Shown here: one piece after another, positions 60,311 to 64,000 of the stretch
Numbering within the stretch: the stretch's first letter is position 1
Layout: each line of letters opens with the position of its first letter
Assembly: GCF_000482785.1 (NCBI RefSeq)
Contig: NZ_AXWS01000007.1
Coordinates: 372,001-436,000, forward strand
Direction of reading: 5' to 3'
Source of the DNA: Derxia gummosa DSM 723
GTDB taxonomy: Bacteria; Pseudomonadota; Gammaproteobacteria; Burkholderiales; Burkholderiaceae_E
Length of the DNA stretch: 64,000 nt
Position numbers and translations under genes: made by a program
Notes under the pieces: model-generated
The model's database searches: none
Told to the model about the DNA's origin: nothing
Seen by the model: the letters and a program-made list of their open reading frames with translations, nothing else

Positions 60311-61690
60311 ATGACCCCCCAGACCAAGATCGCGCGTCTCGTCGCCACCGCCCTGCTGCCCGCCACCCTGCTCGTCGCCTGTGGCGGCGGCGGTGGCGGA
60401 GGCGGTTCGTCGGACAGCACGGCGAGCGTCCCCTTCTCGACCGCCGTGGCCAAGCGGGTGGACGAGATCGCGGTCGCCACCGTCACCGCCTACGCGGCCA
60501 GCCTCGCCTTCGACAGCTGCTCGGCCTGCATCTCGCGCGACTACGCGATGGCCTACATCGCCGCGCATGACGCGCTCAACGGCATCAGGCGCAGCTACGA
60601 GCCGCTCATCTTCACCAGCCTGTCGGAGCCGACGGCCGATCCCAACGCCGCCGTCGCCGCCGCGATGCGCGCCGTGTTCCGCGCCACGCTGCCCGAGTAC
60701 GCGAGCGTGTACGAGAGCGCCTATACCGAGGTGCTCGGCGCGATCGCCGACGGCAGCGCCAAGACGCGCGGCGTCGCGCTCGGCGAGGCGGTCGCCGCCG
60801 CCGTGCTCGAACGCCGCGCCAACGACGGCGCCGCCAACGACAACACCCCGCCCGCCGGCTATGTGATCCCGGCCGGCACCACGCCCTCGGCCGCCGGCCG
60901 CTACGCCTTCACCACCGGCGCCACCTCGCTGGCCGTGCCCGGCTGGGGTGCGGTCACGCCGTTCGCCATCGGCTCGACCGCGACCTACGCCAGCCAGATC
61001 ACCGCGCCCTACGGCGGCGACCTGACCAGCGCCGCCTACCGCGCCGACTACGAGGAAACCCGCTGCACCGGCGCCGCCGTGGCCGCGCCGGCCGGCTGCG
61101 CCACCGTGCGCGCCGACGGTGACGACGCCAAGGCCCGCTTCTGGTTCGAGAACGCGCCGACGATGTGGAACCGCATCGCCGACACCATCGCCACCGCGCG
61201 CGGACTCGACGGCGCGGCGCGCATCCGCCTGCACGCGCTCGTGAGCGTCGCGGTGGCCGACAGCCTGATCGTGTCCTACTCGGCGCAGTACGCCACCGAC
61301 TTCTGGCGCCCCGAAACGGCCATCCGCTTCGCCGGGCTGGCCGACGGCTCGCTCACCGCCGACGCCGGCTGGCAGCCGCTCGGCCTCGCCGACAGCGACC
61401 GCCGCACGCCCGCCTCGCCATCGCATCCGTCCGGCGACGTGATGGCCGCCGGCGCCGCCCAGGCCGTGCTCGACAGCCTGATCGTGTCGGGCCTGCGCGG
61501 CTTCGACGTGACGAGCAGCTCGTCCACCGGCCTGACGCTGCACTACGACGACTTCGCGAGCGCCGCCCAGGCCTCGGCCGATGCGCAGGTGAAGCTCGGC
61601 TTCAACTTCCGCGCCGCCACCAGCGACAGCCTCACGGTCGGCCGCACGATCGGCAGCGCCATCGTCGCCGCGAAGATGCGCCCGCTCTGA
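60311..61690 (+). CDS. Vanadium-haloperoxidase-fold paralogue with altered active site
   Basis: A 459-residue lipoprotein (LLVAC followed by a run of eight Gly) paralogous to the gene upstream, with the same architecture: SRDYAMAYIAAHDALN, GWGAVTPFAIGS and ATDFWRPETAIR all match. At the vanadate pocket the Lys is Gln326, the PSGH His is Asp376 (HPSGDV), the SR Arg is Gln426, and the last His is Asn432; only the Arg of FWRP (333) remains. It is therefore unlikely to be an ordinary haloperoxidase. There is no Tat motif. The start rests on the signal; an upstream ATG is out of frame. Confidence 0.85.
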   Translation: MTPQTKIARLVATALLPATLLVACGGGGGGGGSSDSTASVPFSTAVAKRVDEIAVATVTAYAASLAFDSCSACISRDYAMAYIAAHDALNGIRRSYEPLIFTSLSEPTADPNAAVAAAMRAVFRATLPEYASVYESAYTEVLGAIADGSAKTRGVALGEAVAAAVLERRANDGAANDNTPPAGYVIPAGTTPSAAGRYAFTTGATSLAVPGWGAVTPFAIGSTATYASQITAPYGGDLTSAAYRADYEETRCTGAAVAAPAGCATVRADGDDAKARFWFENAPTMWNRIADTIATARGLDGAARIRLHALVSVAVADSLIVSYSAQYATDFWRPETAIRFAGLADGSLTADAGWQPLGLADSDRRTPASPSHPSGDVMAAGAAQAVLDSLIVSGLRGFDVTSSSSTGLTLHYDDFASAAQASADAQVKLGFNFRAATSDSLTVGRTIGSAIVAAKMRPL

Positions 61691-61705
61691 CGGCCGCCAC
61701 GGACG

Positions 61706-61743
61706 AAAAAAAAGCCCGGCGCCTCATGACGCCGGGCTTTTTC
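61706..61743. terminator. Bidirectional terminator (haloperoxidase paralogue / dedA)
   Basis: GCCCGGCG - CCTCATGA - CGCCGGGC stem, with AAAAAAAA on the left and TTTTT on the right. Confidence 0.92.
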
Positions 61744-61757
61744 ATTCGGAGGCGGGT

Positions 61758-62405
61758 TCAGCCGCGCGCCGCGAGCCTGCTCTTGATCATCTGCACCGCC
61801 AGCGGCGCGAGCGACAGCACCACCACCGCCAACATCACGAGGGGCAGGTTGTTCTTGATGACCGGGATCTGGCCGAACAGATAGCCCGCGCCCACGAACA
61901 GCCCGACCCACAGACCGCCGCCCACGACCGAATAGAACTGGAAGCGGCCATGCGGCATCGCGCCCAGGCCGGCCACGAAGGGCGCGAAGGTGCGCACCAG
62001 CGGCACGAAGCGCGACACGATCAGCGTGAACGAGCCGTACTTGTCATAGAAGGCATGGGTCTTGTCGAGCGTCTCCTTCGACAGGATGCGCGACTTGCCC
62101 GAGCGGAACAGCTTCGGCCCGATCCAGCGGCCGATCCAGTAGTTGCTCGTGTTGCCGAGCACCGCCGCGACGAACAGCAGCGCGAGCAGCAGCGTCACGT
62201 CCGGCCCGCCGCCGATGCCGGCGAGCGCGCCCAGCACGAACAGGAAGGAATCGCCGGGCAGCCAGGGCGTCACGACGAGGCCCGTCTCGGCAAAGATGAT
62301 GATGAACACCAGCACGTAGAGCCACACGCCGTACAGCTCCCAGAAGGCGGCGATGTGCTTGTCGAGATGGACGATGTAGTCGAAGGCTTGAACGAGTAGG
62401 TCCAC
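61758..62405 (-). CDS. DedA family membrane protein
   Basis: A 215-residue inner-membrane protein of the DedA/VTT family, linked to undecaprenyl-phosphate or lipid flipping. Conserved elements are the re-entrant-type segment [52 protein letters not shown] and the [17 protein letters not shown] helix. It is convergent with the haloperoxidase-like gene and divergent from mutL, with about 90 bases between starts. Confidence 0.92.
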   Translation of the reverse strand: MDLLVQAFDYIVHLDKHIAAFWELYGVWLYVLVFIIIFAETGLVVTPWLPGDSFLFVLGALAGIGGGPDVTLLLALLFVAAVLGNTSNYWIGRWIGPKLFRSGKSRILSKETLDKTHAFYDKYGSFTLIVSRFVPLVRTFAPFVAGLGAMPHGRFQFYSVVGGGLWVGLFVGAGYLFGQIPVIKNNLPLVMLAVVVLSLAPLAVQMIKSRLAARG

Positions 62406-62483
62406 GTCGGCGGGAGGGGAAGTCAGGAGGGAGCGGCGAGTTTACCGGCCGGTCGTGACGCCGGCCGGGCGCTTGCCGGTTTC

Positions 62484-62489
62484 TATAAT
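62484..62489 (+). promoter_or_regulatory. -10 element very close to the mutL ATG
   Basis: A perfect TATAAT ends 6 bases before the first ATG of mutL (62496). If used, the transcript would start at or next to the ATG. No clear -35 is seen. Confidence 0.45.
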
Positions 62490-62495
62490 CGGACG

Positions 62496-64000
62496 ATGAC
62501 AAAGCCGTCTTCCGAAGCCCTGTTTGCCGCCGGCACGCCGGCGCCCGCGTCGCCCGTGACCGCCGCCTCGACCGCGCCGGCCGATGCCTTGAGCGCTGGC
62601 GAGGCGGTGGCCGCCGCGCCCGATGCAAGCGTCGGCCAGCCCGCCCCGCGCCGCATCCTCGCCCTGCCCGACACCCTCATCTCGCAGATCGCCGCCGGCG
62701 AGGTGGTCGAGCGGCCGGCGTCGGTGGTGAAGGAGCTGGTCGAGAATGCGCTCGACGCCGGCGCGACCCGCGTCGCGATCCGGCTGGAGGAAGGCGGCGT
62801 GCGCCGCGTGCGCGTGAGCGACGACGGCCGCGGCATCACGCCCGACGATCTCGCGCTCGCGCTCACGCGCCATGCCACGTCCAAGATCGCGAGCCTCGCC
62901 GAGCTGGAATCGGTCGCGTCGCTCGGCTTTCGCGGCGAGGCGCTGGCCTCGATCGCCTCGGTCGCCAATCTGGCGCTGACCACGCGCTGCGCGAGCGCGC
63001 CGCATGCGATGCAGGTGCACAACCATCACGGCCCGCTCGAGATCGGCCCGGCCGCGAGCGCCGGCCTCGGCGCCACCGGCACGACGGTGGACGTGACCGA
63101 CCTGTATTTCTCGACGCCGGCGCGGCGCAAGTTCCTCAAGAGCGAGCAGACCGAGTACGGCCATTGCGCCGAGGTGATCCGGCGCATCGCGCTGGCCCGG
63201 CCGGATGTGGAATTCACGGTCACGCACGGCGCGCGCGCGACGCTCAACTTCGCGGGCGCGAGCCGGCAGTCGCGGCTGGTGGCGGTGCTGGGCGAGGAGT
63301 TCGCGCGCAGCGTGGTCGATCTGGAAGAGGCGGCCGGCGACATCACGCTCGCGGGCGCGATCGGCCTGCCGGTCGCGGCGCGCGCGCGGGCCGACACCCA
63401 GTACTTCTACGTGAACGGGCGCTTCGTGCGCGACAAGCTGCTGTCGCACGCGGTGCGCGCCGCCTATGCCGACGTGCTGCACGGCGACCGCCAGCCGGCC
63501 TATGTGCTGGCGCTGGCGCTCGATCCGCGCCTCGTGGATGTGAACGTGCATCCGGCCAAGACCGAGGTGCGCTTCCGCGACGGGCGGGCGGTGCATCAGT
63601 TCGTGTTCCACGCCGTGCAGCGGGCACTGGCGCGGCCGGCGGGGGCGCTGGCCTCGGGCGGGCTGCTCGGCAGCGCGGTCGCGCGCGCAACAGGTGCGAC
63701 GGGGATGGGCGCGGAGACGGCGACCGGCGCTCCCGGCTTGGCCGACAGGGCAAGCCCGCATGACGCCCACGCCGCGCGCGGCAATCCGCCAAGCCTCGCG
63801 CCCGCGTCACGACCGGGCGATGCCGCGCGCGACGCCGACGCACCGCGTCCGGTTCCGACCGCCGCCCAGGCGCCACTCGACCTGCAATCCCTCGCGGCGC
63901 GTCTGCCGCAGCGCTCCGGCGTGGCCGAGCGCGCCGCCTTCGCCAACCCGCCGATGCCGTGGCGCGCCGCGCCGTCCGGCTCGCCCGACCCGATGGGCCT
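62496..64000 (+). CDS. mutL: DNA mismatch repair protein MutL (3' truncated by window)
   Basis: The GHKL ATPase that couples MutS to downstream repair. The frame is open to the window end. ATPase motifs are all present: [30 protein letters not shown] (motif I with catalytic Glu), [26 protein letters not shown] and [30 protein letters not shown] and [11 protein letters not shown] follow, then the variable linker (to about residue 500) that is Ala/Pro-rich here. The first ATG gives about 50 extra Ala/Pro-rich residues before the usual start of the domain; translation may begin later at a GTG or TTG. Confidence 0.95.
   Translation, partial: MTKPSSEALFAAGTPAPASPVTAASTAPADALSAGEAVAAAPDASVGQPAPRRILALPDTLISQIAAGEVVERPASVVKELVENALDAGATRVAIRLEEGGVRRVRVSDDGRGITPDDLALALTRHATSKIASLAELESVASLGFRGEALASIASVANLALTTRCASAPHAMQVHNHHGPLEIGPAASAGLGATGTTVDVTDLYFSTPARRKFLKSEQTEYGHCAEVIRRIALARPDVEFTVTHGARATLNFAGASRQSRLVAVLGEEFARSVVDLEEAAGDITLAGAIGLPVAARARADTQYFYVNGRFVRDKLLSHAVRAAYADVLHGDRQPAYVLALALDPRLVDVNVHPAKTEVRFRDGRAVHQFVFHAVQRALARPAGALASGGLLGSAVARATGATGMGAETATGAPGLADRASPHDAHAARGNPPSLAPASRPGDAARDADAPRPVPTAAQAPLDLQSLAARLPQRSGVAERAAFANPPMPWRAAPSGSPDPMG

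Overview
The window is a chromosomal segment of a high-GC betaproteobacterium, most likely Burkholderiales. The evidence is GC-rich wobble positions, dense gene packing, and several blocks in the order typical of that group: clpA-clpS / cspA / icd, exbB-exbD-lpxK-ycaR-kdsB-adk, murJ / rpsT / DUF3579 / argD-argF / argG, murB / yajQ, and xseB-ispA-dxs-folE2. I cannot name the genus from sequence alone. I see no prophage, transposase, CRISPR array, tRNA or rRNA.

Region 1-31 kb is mostly core. It starts inside coaBC, which overlaps dut. An OafA-type acyltransferase converges on the clpS-clpA operon. cspA has a long leader and is followed by icd, an rluE-like pseudouridine synthase, a DUF192 protein, sodB and xseA. 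An ExbB/ExbD pair then leads a tightly overlapping envelope operon (lpxK, a 58-residue Trm112-like protein, kdsB), with adk behind it. Next come a gamma-glutamyltranspeptidase lipoprotein, murJ with a SirB1-family gene, rpsT and DUF3579. Arginine genes follow (argD-argF, then argG) around a probable periplasmic chorismate mutase lipoprotein. murB, yajQ and folE2 complete this part.

Region 30-48 kb holds the xseB-ispA-dxs isoprenoid operon, divergent from a Rieske oxygenase of unknown substrate. After it come a DMT exporter, an SseA-type sulfurtransferase, a MauG/cytochrome c peroxidase-like dihaem protein beside a metallophosphoesterase lipoprotein, a single-domain globin, metY, a ZIP metal transporter, a Tat-exported dienelactone hydrolase, a second dihaem protein and an acyl-CoA synthetase.

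Region 48-64 kb carries a zinc aminopeptidase-like lipoprotein, a molybdopterin oxidoreductase, recG, an unrecognised exported protein, two peptide-type ABC permeases divergent from an M20 hydrolase, two tandem vanadium-haloperoxidase-fold lipoproteins, a DedA protein and the 5' part of mutL.

The most unusual observations are: argininosuccinate synthase with a lysine/alanine/proline-rich histone-H1-like tail of about 100 residues; tandem haloperoxidase-fold paralogues, one with its active site intact and the other with key residues replaced; a family of 14-bp near-palindromes of the type YGCAARSGYTTKCA scattered at nine or more places in coding and non-coding DNA; a DnaA-box pair between xseA and exbB; and low-complexity insertions in otherwise conserved enzymes (LpxK, RecG, MutL).
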